Source of the DNA: a bacterium
GTDB lineage: Bacteria; Cyanobacteriota; Vampirovibrionia; Gastranaerophilales; Gastranaerophilaceae
NCBI GenBank assembly: GCA_017541565.1
Contig: JAFXYU010000116.1
Coordinates: forward strand, 1 to 5,761
Direction of reading: 5' to 3'
Length of the DNA: 5,761 bases
Below, piece by piece: positions 4,777 to 5,761 of the stretch. The position numbers and the translations under genes are program-made. Every line of letters begins with the position of its first letter. Position 1 is the stretch's first letter. The notes below the pieces were generated by a model that saw nothing but the letters and a program-made list of their open reading frames with translations, did no database searches and was not told the origin of the DNA.

Positions 4777-5761
4777 GTCATATAATCCTGCACTGTCAAA
4801 CCTGCATACATCTGAAGCAACGCGTTTATATCTTCCGAATTTTTTGAACCTAAAACTGCCATAGAAGACTGGTAATTGTTTTCAGCAAGCCAGCTTGCTA
4901 CATCACTTCTGATGTTATTAATATCTGCCCAATTTGTGCTGTTAGAAGAGAAATCGTAGTAGCCGGAACTGTTAACAAAAAGCACTGTTTCCATGCATCC
5001 TGAACCCATCCCGCCTTCTTTGGTGAAGAAATTTTTAATGTTTACACTGTTTAGAAGTCCGCTTGCGCCCTTCTTTGCAATATAACTTGCAGGGTCGTTT
5101 GTACCATAGTTATCCATACTTATTATATGCAGAGTTTCCAAATCGTTTTTCTTGTTCGCAGTTGCACCATTTGCAAGCACATCGAATATTAAAATGGTAT
5201 CATTTGCATTCATGTTTCTTAAATCTAATACGTCATTTCCGCCCAAGTCCGAGATATCGTGCGAAACCTTCGGATTATAAACACGGTAAGTATCGTCTCC
5301 CACTCCTGCGGTTGCTGAGATTTTCTTGCCGTTTTCATGGAATTTGATTATGTTATCACCTTCATAAGCGGTAATTTTGGTTGTGTTTTTACCTGCTGTA
5401 ATATAATCTCTCAATGCAGTTCCTGTAACGGATTTGTTTTTCTTATCATCATAATAATCAAACTTGATATATTGCATAGGCGAACTTAACCCGTCGGTTA
5501 TGTTATGTTGTATATGATTATAACCACTGTATTTAATATCTACATTTATATTGGTATTATTGTAATTTTTGTTCTTAAAATAGTCTTTTATAGTTGTTTT
5601 TACTGTTTTTTCTTCCAATTTTTCATTAATATACGAACAGTTTAAAATAAGATTATTTCCCGATTTTGTATACCAATAACGTTGGAATTGGTTGCCCATA
5701 TCAATATTCAAATTCACAGAATCGGCTTTTTGAGCATCGACTATTGTATCATTTCCGTCAC
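4773..5761 (-). CDS. RTX-like calcium-binding secreted protein, C-terminal part (start outside window)
   Basis: The minus-strand frame is open to the window edge, giving 328 complete codons of a longer protein. A GTG at 5717 could be read as a start, but the codons before it (DGNDTIVDAQ) contain a GND-type RTX nonapeptide motif, so the frame very probably continues upstream. Further RTX-like pieces, counted from the first complete codon, are EGDNII (133-138), GVGDDTYRV (152-160) and LGGNDVLDL (172-180), matching the GGxGxDxUx pattern of hemolysin-type calcium-binding repeats. Such proteins are normally exported by type I secretion using an uncleaved C-terminal signal. The last 70 or so residues (SSNSTNWADINNIRSDVASW followed by a mostly helical end at LLQMYAGLTVQDYMT) would be the place for it, but I recognise no defined signal. 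Residues between the repeats are Asn/Lys/Tyr-rich with no catalytic motif that I can name. No type I transporter genes are visible. The enzymatic or binding role is unknown. Confidence 0.7.
   Translation of the reverse strand, partial: DGNDTIVDAQKADSVNLNIDMGNQFQRYWYTKSGNNLILNCSYINEKLEEKTVKTTIKDYFKNKNYNNTNINVDIKYSGYNHIQHNITDGLSSPMQYIKFDYYDDKKNKSVTGTALRDYITAGKNTTKITAYEGDNIIKFHENGKKISATAGVGDDTYRVYNPKVSHDISDLGGNDVLDLRNMNANDTILIFDVLANGATANKKNDLETLHIISMDNYGTNDPASYIAKKGASGLLNSVNIKNFFTKEGGMGSGCMETVLFVNSSGYYDFSSNSTNWADINNIRSDVASWLAENNYQSSMAVLGSKNSEDINALLQMYAGLTVQDYMT

Noticed and set aside
5697..5717. GTG (5717) or ATG (5699) as the start of the minus-strand gene
   Set aside because: The frame stays open to the window edge and encodes an RTX motif (DGNDTIV) before these codons.

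Overview
This 5.8 kb window is AT-rich and bacterial. It holds the downstream end of a ribosomal-protein/RNA-polymerase operon, followed by two accessory genes in convergent orientation. The gene order rpsD (partial)-rpoA-rplQ-truA-rplM-rpsI is the conserved tail of the S10/spc/alpha cluster. RpoA has cyanobacteria-like wording (LEGTAV and IPGVLEDV in the N-terminal domain; VRAYNCLKRA, IKNFG and EVIERL in the C-terminal domain), as do S4 (SEYAIHLNEKQK) and L13. Together with the low GC, an unusual N-terminal SSINFG string in the gene after the operon, and an RTX-type gene, this suggests a non-photosynthetic cyanobacterial relative (Vampirovibrionia/Melainabacteria, Gastranaerophilales-like, often gut-associated). 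That placement is inference from motif resemblance; a low-GC Firmicute is the main alternative.

Layout: 1-492 is the 3' part of rpsD; 513-1529 rpoA; 1693-2121 rplQ; 2126-2908 truA, nearly abutting rplQ; 3065-3508 rplM; 3508-3906 rpsI, overlapping rplM by one base. A strong intrinsic terminator at 3938-3969 closes the operon. A candidate promoter near 4035-4064 then serves a 228-residue protein (4090-4776) with the metal-ligand pattern of the zinc-dependent phospholipase C / P1-nuclease superfamily. On the minus strand, 5761-4773 encodes the C-terminal part of an RTX-like calcium-binding, probably secreted protein whose start lies beyond the window. The last two genes meet tail to tail with overlapping stop codons.

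The most unusual feature is a pair of related inverted-repeat cassettes in the two wide gaps inside the operon (rpoA-rplQ and truA-rplM). Each has two 40-bp arms made of exactly five 8-bp units with an invariant GTGA core. The arms face each other across a 33- or 42-bp unrelated loop. All 20 units keep the core while the other positions vary, and the two copies share a 31-bp perfect direct repeat. They look like copies of a dispersed palindromic element placed just after stop codons, and no feature type I can name fits them well.

The operon genes make parts of the 30S (S4, S9) and 50S (L17, L13) ribosomal subunits, the alpha subunit of RNA polymerase, and the tRNA pseudouridine-38/39/40 synthase. 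There is no stretch over 300 bases without a gene; the three gaps over 100 bases (1530-1692, 2909-3064, 3907-4089) hold the two cassettes, and the terminator plus promoter, respectively.
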